Positions 1-12,801 of a stretch of DNA of 64,000 nt are shown piece by piece. Source of the stretch: Larix kaempferi. Its lineage: Eukaryota; Streptophyta; Pinopsida; Pinales; Pinaceae. Location: contig BSBM01000059.1 of NCBI GenBank assembly GCA_027924585.1, positions 3,782,001 to 3,846,000 of the forward strand. The letters run 5' to 3'. How positions within the stretch are numbered: position 1 is the first letter of the stretch; each line of letters opens with the position of its first letter. The translations under genes and the position numbers were made by a program. The notes under the pieces were generated by a model that worked only from the letters and a program-made list of their open reading frames with translations, was not told the DNA's origin and searched no databases.

Positions 1-1
1 A

Positions 2-1275
2 GATCACGAGTGGTACAAGGACATCATTTTCTACCTTAGACATATGACCTGTCCTGATCACCTTGTAGACCACCAGAGAAGAGCTTTAAGGTTAAAAGCA
101 TCTAAGTATGTATTAACTGAAGATGGTTTGGGTTGGAAGAATCCAGATGGAATTATACTCAAATGTGTAAATCATGATGACTCCCAGAGAATCATCAAGG
201 AAATGCATTCTGGATTATGCGGAGGACATTATGCACCTAGAACCACAGCTGCTAAGATCATGAGAGCTGGGTATTATTGGCCATCCTTGTTCAAAGATGT
301 GCACACATTTGTAAGAACATGTCAAGAGTGTCAATTTTATTCAGGAAAACCTAGACTACCTTCCTTGCCTTTGACCCCAGTCATTATAGAAGCTCCCTTC
401 CAACAATGGGGAATGGATTTTGTAGGACCAATAAACCCAAGCTCTTCAGGTGGATATAAATACATCTTGACCTGCACAGATTATTTTACTCGCTGGGTTG
501 AAGCTGTCCCTACCAAGAAGTGCACCGCAGAAGTAGTGGTCAAATTTTTAGAAGAAAATATCGTTTCCAGGTATGGTTGCCCTTGTAAAATCACAACCGA
601 TAATGCCCCAGCTTTTAGCAAAACAGAGATGTCGACCTTTTGTTCTGACCACGGCATCACTCTATCCCACTCCTCCAATTATTACCCCCAGGGTAATGGA
701 TTGGCTGAGTCAAGCAATAAGAACCTAATCAGGCTTCTAAAAAGAATGGTCGGCGAAAACAAAAGGACTTGGGATGTCAAGCTTAAGTATGCCCTCTGGG
801 CAGATCGAACAACAGTTAAAAGAATAACAGGAAAAGCTCCTTTTGAAATAGTGTATGGGCAAAACTTTAGGCTTCCGATCAATTTTCAAATCCTTGTTTA
901 TGAACTACTGCAACAATGTTCCACTGAGCAAGAAGCCACGCAAGCAAGAATTGACAAGTTAGTAGAACTAGATGAAAACAGAAGGGAAGCATGGGATAAA
1001 ATGGTGTTGGAACAAGAAAGAATAAAAGAAACTTTTGATCAACGAAGCAGGGACATAAGTTTTGGAGTAGGTGATATAGTTCTACTGTGGGATAAGAACA
1101 AATAGAAACCTGGAAACCATGGCAAATTTGAAAAGATATGGATGGGTCCCTATCAAATAAGTAGAGTTGCAGGTAAAAACTCTTTTTGGTTGGAAACATT
1201 GGATGGGTATGAATTGGAGCTGCCAGTGAATGGGGTACTGTTGAAACACTACTACCCCCTTATTCCCTTTGAATG
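2..1275 (+). pseudogene. Ty3/gypsy retrotransposon polyprotein, integrase end (5' partial, one internal stop)
   Basis: This is the C-terminal part of a Ty3/gypsy pol polyprotein, the integrase that inserts element cDNA into the chromosome. The frame is open to the left edge, so the RT and RNase H domains lie outside the window. Visible in order: a spacer with WYKDIIFYLRH; an HHCC zinc-binding module (H..H, then CQECQ near position 330); the catalytic core with D in GMDFVGP, D in TTDNAP and E in LAESSNK; then a GPY-like C-terminal part. An in-frame TAG at 1103-1105 lies just before that part. The same frame continues with WMGPYQI and ends at TGA 1273-1275. All three catalytic acidic residues are present, so the stop may be fairly young. 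The LTR-like repeat starting at 1869 could be the 3' LTR of this element, but no clear polypurine tract joins them. Confidence 0.9.
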
Positions 1276-1868
1276 ATCTTCCATACTATGCCTTGCCTTG
1301 CCTATTTAAAGTAGGTAGCTTCTGAATAAGCTCACTTGAGCAGTAGGATTTGTGTGATTTTTCTTTTTCTATGTGCTGAGTAGTGTCCTCTTTTTCTTTT
1401 CTGCTTGGAGCGTCTGCTTGTTTTCTTCTTTATTGAGTTGAGCCTTGCTCCTTCCAAAGTTTGTCTCATCTCCTGCATGCATTTAAAAAAAAAATTTAGT
1501 TGTCACTTCTATTTTTGGCTGCCTATGCAAGTTGAGATTGCCTGATTGAAAAAGTTCTCTTTTCCTCCTGCACAGTGATAAAAATAATAAATAAATGATA
1601 TATGCCATGTTAGTTTAAATGTTTCTTTTATGCATTTTAGTTCTGTTTTAGAATAGATTTCAGTTTCAGTTTTATTTTGTATTTTTCCCATACATGCTCC
1701 ATGAGGTATTCTAGTGTTTGTGAGAGCAGGAACAGGTGCAAAATAAAAGCTGAAAGCAAGGATGATGCAGTGTTGGATTGAAGATTGATGCAGAGCAGAT
1801 CGAGACCAGAGATTCTAAGGTTCTCAAGCGCTCTCTCCCTTAGAGCACTTGTCCCAGCTGGAGCCAGA
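1276..1868. other. Non-coding spacer between the gypsy pol end and the long repeat
   Basis: No credible coding sequence is visible. It is T-rich, with a poly-A run near 1486-1496. It would be the 3' untranslated region of the gypsy element if the repeat at 1869 is its LTR. The bases just before 1869 are not purine-rich enough to call a polypurine tract. Confidence 0.4.
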
Positions 1869-3417
1869 TGTTATCACACTATAGTAGCAGGGCTACTATC
1901 CTTGTTCAACAGATATCTGCACATTCCAGAGCTTCCATTATTTCATAGCATGGCTATATATTTGGATCACTCATGATCAGAGCAGTATATTATTCAGATT
2001 TATTGTTAGACCTTGTGTCAAGGTTGAGCCTTGAGAGTTCAGATTTGATGACCGATGTGACCCTTTATCCCATACAGTTTCAGTTCAGTGCTTAGAGATC
2101 TATTGCAGCAGTGTTTCAGATGATACATGATGATTATTATTATGATGTTGTATGATCTACGGATATATTATCACTGACTGTGGATTATTATCTTGTTGAT
2201 TTAGTCATGTTTACAGCATCTGCTTGGTATATTATTCCTGATGTGGCGAACTGTTTAAAATGAACTATGAATCATAAAATGGACAATTGCTTGCATATTT
2301 AGGTCATTTAACAAAACCCACTGGTTTTCACCTTACATAGATATGGTCTTTCTTGACACCAGTTGTCTGCTAGTGTAGGCTCCATATGCACTTGACTCCA
2401 TCCATACATGACCTTCCTATTTGGCTTTATACCTTAACCTATCTCATTTGACTTTCTGATACTGAGGACTTCCCGATTTTTCTACCTCTGTGTTTGGACC
2501 GCATCCCTGTATATTCAGTGTCTCGGCTCTAGGTTGGTGACAAAACTTGCCTTTAGTGAGTTGGATTGTAGGCCTAAATCATTCTGGTCGGTTGTCTCGA
2601 TGTTTGGCATTGGCTCGAACTCCCCCTAGTCACTTGAGATGTTGTTGGCTAAAACTGAAAGCTCATGATCTACCTATGGAAACTTATAAATTCGCCATGG
2701 AAACAAAAAAAAGAGGCAAGAGCGATGAACAGCTAAAGATACTCCTCGAAGAGTATAAGAAAGGTCCAAAAAGCAATGGTTCTTAAAAGTTATATCTAAA
2801 CAATTGCTGACCTTATATATTTGAAAACATGCCCTGGATGCAAGCTGCAACTAGTTGTGCTTATCAGCACATCTGAAATCCGAAGGGTTATGTAGGACAA
2901 AAAGGCCATGAAATAAAATTGAATGATCCTAATAAACCTGGATCAAATTGATGTAGACATGATCCCTAAGTTGAATAAACACTCTCTGAACAACTTATCC
3001 ATTTGTGAGGCACAGCCATCCCCCGTGTTATTTTGTCCAGCACAGAGTTTGTAGCTTTCCCCTTTCTCCCAATCCAAAGTATTTTTAAGTTGAGTTAGAC
3101 AGGTCAACCCCTTTGCCCAACCTTGTTCCTAGCCTTCATCCTTCACTAGCAGTTTGACCATGTTCAATGGGTGAGTTTGTCATTTGAACTATTGTGCAAG
3201 TAATTTTTATCTAACAACGGAATATGCTAACTTAATTAATGCCACTGAATGGATGTTATACTTTGAGCTTGGCTGTGAGAATGATTAGAGAAGCATTGTC
3301 TTAGTCTACTGTTGTGATTTATACTTGGTTGTATATTCTTGGGATCCGTTATGATGTGGACCATATATATATGCTTTTTGATGATGATTCATGGTCCCAC
3401 ATGCTTGATGATGATAA

Positions 3418-3457
3418 CATATGATGGACATATGATGCTATCATATGATGGACATAT
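3418..3457. repeat. Short local repeat, 24-bp period
   Basis: The 16-mer CATATGATGGACATAT occurs at 3418 and again at 3442 in an ATGATG-rich stretch. The inverted partner copy near 40600-40620 carries only one, so this is a small copy-number difference between the two long repeats. Confidence 0.7.
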
Positions 3458-4408
3458 AATGCAGATGATGATTGATGCAATTCAGCAGGTTTCATTATTA
3501 CTGCAGATCAGCGGATTATGCATTGTCCATATATGGTGGACCCTACAGCTGGCCCATTAGGGCAACCCATGGTGTATGAGTACACATTTCTAGTGGATTT
3601 GGGTCTTCTAGATCCAATGAGACACTTATCTTTCAGTTCCGGGCACTTCTGATAGTGATTGATGCAGTTTTACACTTGTTGACAAGATTTGGGGTTGATT
3701 TCCCAGCTTGAGCAGCAGGGGCCTCGAGAGGCCAGTTCACCTAGGGCGCTGATGATGAAGGGGGTGGTCCAGCCACTTGTTTTTACCATTTACCCCCCCT
3801 TCTGGAGAGCCTGGTGGGCTCAGATGGACAGCGTAGGTGCCCTAGGAGGCAGTTTTGGCACTTTCACAGTTACCGAGGCAGTTAAAAAATGGGATAAAGT
3901 GGTCACTGAGGAAATCGATTTGGGCAATTGGGGCAAGTTTTTGGCATTTGATCTTCACAGAGGTCTTCCAAGGTGATCTCACTATCTTCCCGTCAGTTTT
4001 CACCATGTGGGTATGCCTACATTGATCACAGGAGGTCATTTACTGCTTGACTGTCATGGATTTGGAGGACAGTTTTGGTCATTTATATTATCTTGGACAT
4101 ATTTTATTATTTTATTGTGCCTTGGGGATGATCTAGTAAGGATTGATGCCTCCTAGCCCCACCATGTGCTTATTTTGTCATGTCCTAGTCATCATGAGGT
4201 GGATCATTGTACTTTTACCCCTCTAGTGGATGACGTCACCCCCTTGTTGTACCATTTAGTGGGGGCGCTATTATTATATTGGGTGATCCATGTGATATAT
4301 TGTTATGGTTCATCTTAGCCATTGATTGTATGATGAGATCTTTTAATCTCAACCACTCATTTGATGTAGTATTGTAGAGTGGTATAGGGTTTTGGTCTTT
4401 ATTATCCT

Positions 4409-4417
4409 ATATAAGGA
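4409..4417 (+). promoter_or_regulatory. TATA-box-like site of the long repeat
   Basis: TATATAAGG followed by a GGAGAC-rich leader resembles an LTR core promoter. In the right-hand copy the matching place reads TACTTAAGG on its own strand (near 39655), so the box is degraded there. Confidence 0.5.
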
Positions 4418-5107
4418 GGAGACCCCCCATTGTATAGCTCACCTTTGGAGCTCTGGAATATTGGAATAGAAGATTTCTTTGTGGAGCACATCTCTCTTGT
4501 ATTGTGGATTCTCTTGCATATTGAATATACAGTATCTCTTCTATGTATCATTGTGGATTTTGGTGCTTCTACTAATCTTTTTACAGGAAAGCCGAATTGG
4601 TGGAGAGGAGGGCGATTTCTTGAGGGTTATTGATGGAGGGATCTACATATTCTCTCTTGGGTTGATCTTATGACAGGGAGTATCATTATTGTATCTTTGT
4701 GACATAGTTGATGCTTTCTATTACATCTTTCTACCATTTTCATAATCATCTTGCTTGACTTGTTTCTTTGATATTGTCTTGTAGGAGGAGGAAGATTTGG
4801 CTATCTTGGAGAAGGACGTTTTGGTTGGAGCTCTTGGATCTCACTCTTGAATATACACATAGGAGAATTCTATCAATTTGCAAGGTGGCCACAAGCAATT
4901 GAGGTAAGATCTACAAGGTATGTGCCTCTTTCATTCATTCTATCTTCATTGGTCATAAAACCCTAATTCATTAAAACCCAATTTTGATATTTCTTAGATC
5001 TACTTAGATCTAGCCTACTTAGATCTAGCCTTGCTTTTGAGAAGATCTTGAAAACCCACCTCTATAGCATCCACCCCTAGTTGGATTTATAGTTTGGTGG
5101 TGATTGG

Positions 5108-6490
5108 CTTAGAATTGACACACTTTTCAAGGCAAAAAGCCCTCTTGAACCCAAATCGCACTTCCTAGTGAGAGGCTTGTTTGGTTAGATCTAGCATATG
5201 GGTAGGTGAGATCCCACTTGATTTGCAATCTAGACACTTGATAACCTACCCCCAGATTGTTACTTTGGTGAATTCTACCTTGTGGACATCATTCCATGTT
5301 TTAAGGGGTCAAAATCCCCCTTTGATTTTCTTGGCACCTCAAAACTTAGATTTACTAAGATCTAACCCTTGGATTGACTTGATTTTTGGGATCTACATAG
5401 ATCGGGGTACAAGCTTCTTGGATCTATAGTTTAGTGGCCATTGGACTTGATTTGGTCCACCAAACCCTCATTTTAGCCCTCCTTGAGCAAAGTCGCACCC
5501 CTTGGGTAGGTGAGTTTGTCCACTTCAAGGAGGTGGGTGGTTGAGATTTTTGGGGATTCGGAATGGCCATACCTTGAAACCTAGGTATAGAGTATCTTTT
5601 TGTCACGATCCACCTTGGGGGTAGCATTCCTTGTTTCAAGGGATTGTGGTCCACTTAGGGTCATTTCTTGAAAACCTAGATCTAGCAAGATCCAACCATT
5701 AGATCTCATTTAGCCCACTTGACTTGGCTTCTAGGTGTCCTGATCTACACTTTGACATACTTTTTGACCGCATTAGCCCATCCAACAAGGCACTAGTCCT
5801 CCTCAAATCAAGTCGCACTCCTTGGGATTTGTGTCAAACCATAGATCTAGTACATGGGTACTCGTAAAATCAACTTAGATCTATAGATCTACTAATAACA
5901 GAACATCTAGTACCAATTTTATCCCTAACTTCACCTTGTGGGCCCACTTAAAGGCATTTAACACATCCCAAGAAAATAAGACCCATTTGTGTAAACATAT
6001 GGTACTACATCTTGTCATCATCCCCAATCATGTGGCCTAAACCATACGTAGGTCCACTCTCTCACAACACCTTCAACCATACCTCAACTTCTAGGTCCAC
6101 TTAGCCTTGCATTGGTTTCCGTAACTCTTCATTTACTTACCCTTAGAAACCTTTGTTTGGGTCCAATCAATTGTGATTGGTTATAGGGTCTCCCCCTAGG
6201 TCTTGTTACACCCTGACCTAAAGCAAAGAGTGCCTCGGTTGACATGACTCCCACCTTGCATTGGGAACCGTGGCATCTCTTGGGTCACCTCTTTAGTTGC
6301 CCATCTCCTCTACCGTCCCGGATGGGATACCACTAGGGGCAACAACAAGTTGTGTGATAACAAGACCATATCATCTTTTTAAGGGAGATATATGATCTAC
6401 CTAATGAACTTGGTCATTCTAGACCACAGAGGATTACTTCCTCAAGCACTTTATCTGTGGAAGGTTGCAATGATGGGGAAAATCTTTGAA
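5108..6490. other. AGATCT-rich non-coding region
   Basis: No gene is recognised. AGATCT (often as TTAGATCTA) recurs about a dozen times between 4985 and 5900, including a direct repeat of TACTTAGATCTAGCC near 5010-5030. The style is continuous with the long repeat to the left, so it may be the rest of that element; the right copy is truncated before this part. From about 6200 to 6490 nothing identifiable is seen. Confidence 0.4.
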
Positions 6491-6497
6491 GAGGAGA

Positions 6498-6929
6498 AGT
6501 GAGATGAAGTGATACGAGGGACAATAGAGGATGGAAAGAGGAAAAATGCCGCAGATGTTGAGTCATCGATCTGATAACTATAGTCTATGCGATGAAATGA
6601 CTACGAACAATGCCCTACATGAGAGAAAATGTAGAAAATCACCTTAAATAGTGTTGATGTTGGTTTCGAGCTCAACACTCATTTTGTTGATGTATTTTTC
6701 CATTCTTTTAATGATCCTGGTTACGCTGCTATAAACATTAACAAGGTCAAGGAAGGCTCGAAACCACCATAAACACTGTTCAATGTGAATTTCTTCATTT
6801 TTTCCTGTGTAGGGTGATGTTCGTAGTCGTTGCATCACATAGACTGCAGTCATGAGATTAATGACTCAACATCTCCCATATTTTGTCTCTTTTCATCCTC
6901 TATTGTCCCCAGTATCACCTCGTCCCACT
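6498..6929. repeat. Imperfect inverted repeat (about 175-bp arms) around an inverted array fragment
   Basis: The arm at 6498-6671 (starting GAGATGAAGTGATACGAGGG) is matched in reverse complement by the arm at 6754-6929 (ending GTATCACCTCGTCCCACTTG). The 82-bp spacer is the reverse complement of part of the array unit, the stretch GCCTTGACCTTGTTAATG onward. The arms themselves are not found in the array. A long RNA hairpin would form if this were transcribed. Confidence 0.75.
6644..6853 (-). pseudogene. Unidentified coding remnant in the inverted repeat
   Basis: A 69-codon open frame on the minus strand runs from the right arm through the spacer into the left arm. Its C-terminal half (LDLVNVYSSVTRIIKRM, then a charged MEKYINKMSVELE stretch) has a coiled-coil-like pattern. 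The same frame can be read, more decayed, on the plus strand of the array units (LVNVYSSITRITKRM near 16850). This is therefore the best-preserved relative of the coding fragment carried by the array. I do not recognise the protein family. Confidence 0.35.
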
Positions 6930-6932
6930 TGT

Positions 6933-6960
6933 ATATACTAGCCTGTGAAGGCTAGTATAT
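6933..6960. repeat. Perfect 11-bp palindrome at the array's left edge
   Basis: ATATACTAGCC at 6933-6943, loop TGTGAA, and its exact reverse complement at 6950-6960. It lies about 90 bp before the first recognisable array sequence. Confidence 0.85.
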
Positions 6961-9828
6961 CTGCAACATAGATGTTAGCAATATTTCTCTACGCGAAACT
7001 GATTGTGATACCACCTCCAACAAAAAATAAACAAGTAGGAAAATGCGAGGAGCACTGTTTCCAACACTCACTCTCAACAAGGAAGGTATTCTTCGAAAAC
7101 TGTATTATAATATTATTCTTTCTTTGGTCGACCTATGAGGTGATGCCCCATGTAGCTACTACTCCAACACTACCTCTTAGCCATGCAGGTATTATCAGCA
7201 TTATCATACTAAAACACATCTCGATATCATGTGTACATCACAGTTATCTCTAACATCTCTATATCACAACGAAGGTCTTACAACACAATCACAGTTAGTT
7301 GAGAAGTGTCAACAAATAAATCTTCATGCATCAGCTCAAGAACTCTGCACAGTCCATCGGAGAGTCTATCATGCATCAATACAATATGCTCAGCTCAACC
7401 CAGTACATCGGGTGCGTAAATCCTCAACACTCCTGCTTACCTAGAGAGGTATCTTAACGTCGAAACACATCTTGTTATCAAAAGAGGGTCCACTCCACCA
7501 AAGGGAATAAGCACGTTCCACAAAGGAACAATCCCACAATGGGACACACTCCACAAAGGAATAGAATAACAATTATGAATGGAGTTTATTCACCACTCCA
7601 AGTTGGCCACCCAGAAGATGATCCCATGAATAACAAAACACCCTGTATAAATCTACAACACACATCAACTCCTATTTTGATGAGCTGGAGATGAATCCCA
7701 CGAATGACAAACACCCTGTAGAAATCTGCAACGCAATGAGACTGAGGCGCCCTCGAGAAACCACATACTCCTCCAACCTTCATGCTGGCCGAGACATGGC
7801 ACTGGAATTTGTTCAGGCAGTTCAAATCTTATGCAAGCAGCTAGCAAACAAGTTTGAATATTGATACATATGCATAATAAAATAAAACCTTGAACTGAAA
7901 GCAATAACAAGCAGGTAATATCTGGCCACACGTTTGGATGAAGTGTTCCCACATGTCCTAGAGGTAGTTATCTTCCCACAGGAGGCTTGTAGCGCAGTCC
8001 AGCGAATAAATGCAACCATGTAGTAAATCATAGATACTAAGTGTGGGTTCCAGGAATCTATCGTGCAGGTAGAGGACCACCGAGAGCACAGAAAAAGTAG
8101 GGAATCCGAAGCATGATAGAAAAAAGGTAAACTTGTAGTTGTTTGACCTGAAGATGAATCCCATGAATGATAAAAACCCTGTAGAAATCCGCAACGCAAT
8201 CTAATCAAGGCGATCTGTAGAAACCCTACTCTCCTCTAAATTGCATGTTGGGCAGAACCTGACAATGGAAGGTCATTAGACACTCCAAATCCTAAGCTGA
8301 GTTCAGCCTTGGACTTGTTAATATTTATAGTAGCATTACCAGTATCACTAAAAGGATGGCAAAGCATAGAAACAAAATGAGTTTCGAGCTCGTTTAAACC
8401 ATGATGATAAGAACAATCATATCCCAACCAGAGACAAAGCTATTTGTCTCCCCCGAGCTCAGACCTTCCAATAGAGAATGATGTACATCCGGATAGTAGT
8501 AGCGCAAACCCAAGAAAACAAGGGAGAATCTTCTCCAATAGTGGAGAACCCCAAAAGACCAGTCTCTTAACTGAAGTCAAACGTCCATCGGCTCAAGAAC
8601 TCTGTACAGTCCATCGGAGAGTCTATCATGCATCAATACAATGTGCTCATATCAACCCAGTCCGTCAAGGACCTACATCATCAACACTCCCTCTTAGCTA
8701 GAGAGGTATCATCACGTCGTAACACATCTTGTTATCATAAGCGGGTCCATTCCAACACAGGGAATAAGCACGTTCCACAAAGGAACCATCCCACAATGGG
8801 ACACACTCCACAAAGAAATAGAATAACAATTATGAATAGAGTTTATTCACCACTCCTAGTTGGCCACCCTGAAGATGATCCCATGAATAACAAACACCCT
8901 GTATAAATCTACAACACACATCAACTCCTATTTGGATGACCTGAAGATGAATCCAACGAATGACAAACATCCTGTAGTAATCCGCAACATGATGAGACCG
9001 AGGCGCCCTCGAGAAACCTTATACTCCTCCAACCTTCATGCTGGCTGAGACATGCCACTGGAAGTTGTTCAGGCAGTCCAAATCCTAAGCAAGCAAATAG
9101 CAAACAAGTTGGAAGATTGATATATATGCAAATCAAAATAAAACCTTGAACTGAAAGCAATAACAAGTAGATAATATCTGGCCACACGTTTGGATGAAGT
9201 GTTCCCACATGTCCTAGAGGTAGTTATCTTCCCACAGGAGGCTTGCAACGCAGTCCAGCGAATAAATGCAACTATGTAGTAAATCATAGATACTAAGTGT
9301 GGGTTGCAGGAATCTATCGTGCAGGTAGAGGACCACCGATAGAAAAGAGAAAGCAGGGAGTCCGAAGCATAATAGAAAAAAGATAAACCCGTAGTTGTCT
9401 GACCTGAAGATGAATACCATGAATGATAAACACCCTGTAGAAATTTGCAACACAATCTAAGCGAGGCGCTCTATAGAAACCCTACTCTCCTCTAAACTGC
9501 ATGTTGGGCAGAACCTGACAATGGAAGTTGATCAGGCTCTCCAAATCCTAAGCTGAGTTGAGCCTTGACCTTGTTAATGTTTATAGCAACATAACCAGGA
9601 TCACCAAAAGAATGGCAAAGCACAGAAACAAAATGACTGTCGAGCTCCTTTAAACCATGATGATAAGAACAATCATCTCCCAACCATAGACAAAGCTATT
9701 TGTATCCACCGAGCTCAGACCTTCTAATAGATAACGATGTACATCCGGATAGTAGTAGCGCAAACAAGAAAACAAGGGAGAAACTTCTAAAATAGTGGAG
9801 AACCCCAAAAAATCAGTCTCTTAACTGA

Positions 9829-10251
9829 AGTAGTGAACCTCTTATGGCTAGAGCGAACTTGCTTGAGTGAATGACCAAATGAGAGGTCGAACTCTCTATT
9901 TATACACATCAAAGGGTGACTTTTTTCCTAACTGGGCCAACCTAACATTCCCTAACTGGGCCAACCTAACATTCCCTAACTGCGCCAACCTGACTGGGGC
10001 AGTTTTGCCCATATTTTGGGACAAATTGCCCACTGTTTTGGGGGATTTTACCCGCTAGGACGACTTGTCTTAGGGGAATACAAAAAATTACGTTTACTAA
10101 ATCTTTTCGTTGTGATTTCACCCCTAGCTTTACATTGATACTTTCAAGTGTATTACATGATCAAATACATTGACATCTTGTCCCATAGGAGGTCCAATAA
10201 CAAGATGAAATAACAATAACAATAACTTCTGAAGTTGCACTAATTCCAACA
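9829..10251 (-). promoter_or_regulatory. LTR-like block 1 with TATA box
   Basis: Read on minus it starts TGTTGG at 10251 after a GAGAGGGAG purine tract. It carries TATAAATAGA at 9895-9904 and a leader downstream. The purine tract followed by TGTTG is the usual look of a plant copia-type 3' LTR start. Confidence 0.5.
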
Positions 10252-12401
10252 CTCCCTCTCAACAAGGAAGGTATTCTTCGAACACTGTATTCTAATCTTA
10301 TCCTTTCTTTGGTCGACCTATGAGGTGATGCCCCATGCAGCTACGAACCCAACACTCCCTCTTGGCCAAGGAGGTATCATCGGCATTTTCATACTGAAAC
10401 ACATCTCGATATCATATGTACATCAGAGTTATCTCTAACCTCTCTATATCATAACGAAGGTCTTGCAACGCAATCACAGTTAGTCGAGAAGTGTCAACAA
10501 ATCAATCTTCATGCATCTGATCAATCAAGTCCATCGGAGAAATGAAAATGAATCCCACGAATGACAAACATCATCTAGAAATCCGCAAAGCAATGAGACC
10601 GACGCGCCCTCGAGAAACCATATACACCTACAACCTTCATGCTGGCCGAGACATGGCACTGGAAGTTGTTCAAGCAGTTCAAATCCTAAGCAAGCAACTA
10701 GCAAACAAGCCGGAAGATTGATATATATGCAAAATAAAATAAAACCTTGAACTGAAAGCAATAACAAGCAGGTAATATCTGGCCACACGTTTGGATGAAG
10801 TGTTCCCACAAGTCCTAGAGGTAGTTATCTTCCCACAGGAGGCTTGCAACGCAGTCCAGCGAGTAAATGCAACTTTGTAGTAAATCATAGATACTAAGTG
10901 TGGGTTGCAGGAATCTATCGTGCAGGTAGAGAACCACCGATAGCAGAGAAAAAGGAGGGAATCCGAAGCAAAATAGAAAAAAGATAAACTCGTTGTTGTC
11001 TTACCTAAGATGAATCCCATGAATGATAAACACCGTATAGAAATCCGCAACGCAATCTAAGCGAGGCGCTCCCTAGAAACCCTACTCTCCTCTAAACTAC
11101 ATGTTGGGCAGAACCTGACAATGGAAGTTCACCAGGCTCTCCAAATCCTAAGCTGAGTTGACCCTTGACCTTGTTAATGTTTATAGCAGCATAACCAGGA
11201 TCACTAAAAGAATCGCAAAGCACAGAAACAAAATGACTGTCGAGCTCGTTTAAACCATGATGATAAGAACAATCATCTCCCAACCATAGACAAAGCTATT
11301 TGTCTCCCCCGAGTTGAGAGGGCCCATTCCAACAAAAGGAATAAGCACGTTCCACAAAGGAACCATCCCACAATGGGACACACTTCACAAAGGAATTGAA
11401 TAACAATTATGAATGGAATTTATTCACAACTCCTAGTTGGCAAAATTGAAGATGATCACATGAATAACAAACACCCTGTATAAATCTACAACACACATCA
11501 ACTCCTATTTGGATGACCCGAAGATGAATCCCACGAATGACAAACATCCTGTAGAAATCCACAACGCGATGAGAACGAGGCGCCCTCGAGAAACCATATA
11601 CTCCTCCAACCTTCATGCTGGCCAGACATGGCACTGGAAGTTGTTCAGGCAATCCAAATCCTAAGAAAGAACCTAGCAAATAAGTTGGAAGATTTATATA
11701 TATGCAAAATAAAATAAAACCTCGAACTAAAAGCAATAACAAGCAGGTAATATCTATCCACACGTTTGGATGAAGTGTTCCCACATGTCCTAGAGGTAGT
11801 TATCTTCCCCAAGAGGCTTGCAACAAAGTCCAGCGATTAAATGCAACTATGTAGTGAATCATAGATACTAAGTGTGGGTTGCAAGAATCTATCGTGCAGG
11901 TAGAGGACCACCAAGAGCAGAGAAAAAGGAGGGAATCCGAAGCACAATAGAAAAAAGGTAAACTCGTAGTTGTCTGACCTGAAGATGAATCCCATGAATG
12001 ATTAACACCCTGTAGAAATCCGCAATGCAATCTAATCGAGAGCTCTCTAGTAACCCTACTCTCCTCTAAACTGCATGTTGGGCAGAACCTGACAGTGGAA
12101 GTTCATTAGGCTCTTAAAATCCTAAGTTGAGCTAAGCCTTGACCTTGTTAATGTTTATAGCAGCATAACCTGGATCACTAAAAGAATGGCAAAGCACAGA
12201 AACAAAATGAGTGTCGAGCTCGTTTAAACCATAACGATAACAACAATCAACTCCCAACCATAGACAAAGCTATTTGTCTCCCCCAAGCTCAGACCTTTTA
12301 ATAGAAATCGATGTACATCCGGATAGTAGTAACGCAAACCCAAGAAAGCAATGGAGAAACTTCTCCAATAGTGGAGAACGCCAAAAAACCAGTCTCTAAC
12401 T

Positions 12402-12801
12402 AAAGTAGCGAACTTCTCTTGGCTAGAGCGAACTTGCTTGAGTGAATCACCAAATGAGAGGTCGAACTCTCAATTTATACACATCAAAGGGTGAGGTTCT
12501 TCCTGACTGGGATGACCTAACTTTCCCTAATTGCGCCTACCTAACTGGGGAAGTTCTGCCAATTGTTTGGGACAAATTGCCCACTATTTTGGGGGAGTTT
12601 ACCCACTGGACAAACTTGTCTTGGGGGAATACAAAAAATTACGTTTACTAAATCTTTTCTTTGCGATTTCACCCTTAGGTTTACATTGATTCTTTCAAGT
12701 GTTTTACATGATCAAATACATTGGCATCCTGTCCCATAGAAGGTACAATAACAAGATGAAATACAATAACAATAAATTTTGAAGTTGCACTATTTCCAAC
12801 A
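12402..12801 (-). promoter_or_regulatory. LTR-like block 2 with TATA box
   Basis: TGTTGG start (minus) at 12801 after GAGAGGGAG. TATA-like TATAAATTG at 12471-12479. No array-wide deletions in the block. Confidence 0.5.

Larger units (their letters stand above)
1869..5107 (+). repeat. Long LTR-like repeat, left copy (inverted relative to 38957-42170)
   Basis: The sequence from TGTTATCACA at 1869 to GGTGGTGAT near 5107 reappears in reverse complement at 38957-42170. The outer boundary is sharp: in both copies the similarity starts exactly at a TG dinucleotide, as LTRs do. The copy holds no functional gene. Shared open frames of 79 codons (2547-2786) and about 67 codons (within 3689-3976) exist only because the two copies are similar. 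A TATA-like site lies at 4409-4417. Similarity is high from 1869 to about 4400 and weaker from 4430 to 4990. It could be a very long LTR of the gypsy element to its left or a non-autonomous element; the sequence alone does not decide. Confidence 0.75.

Noticed and set aside
2547-2786. 79-codon frame conserved with 41251-41490
   Set aside because: Its conservation is explained by the inverted long repeat. The two versions differ by amino-acid-changing substitutions and carry no domain.
6990-7015. A tRNA-Met primer-binding site (minus TGGTATCACAATC)
   Set aside because: Only the first eight bases match the usual TGGTATCAGAGC site, and it is not placed directly after a defined LTR end.
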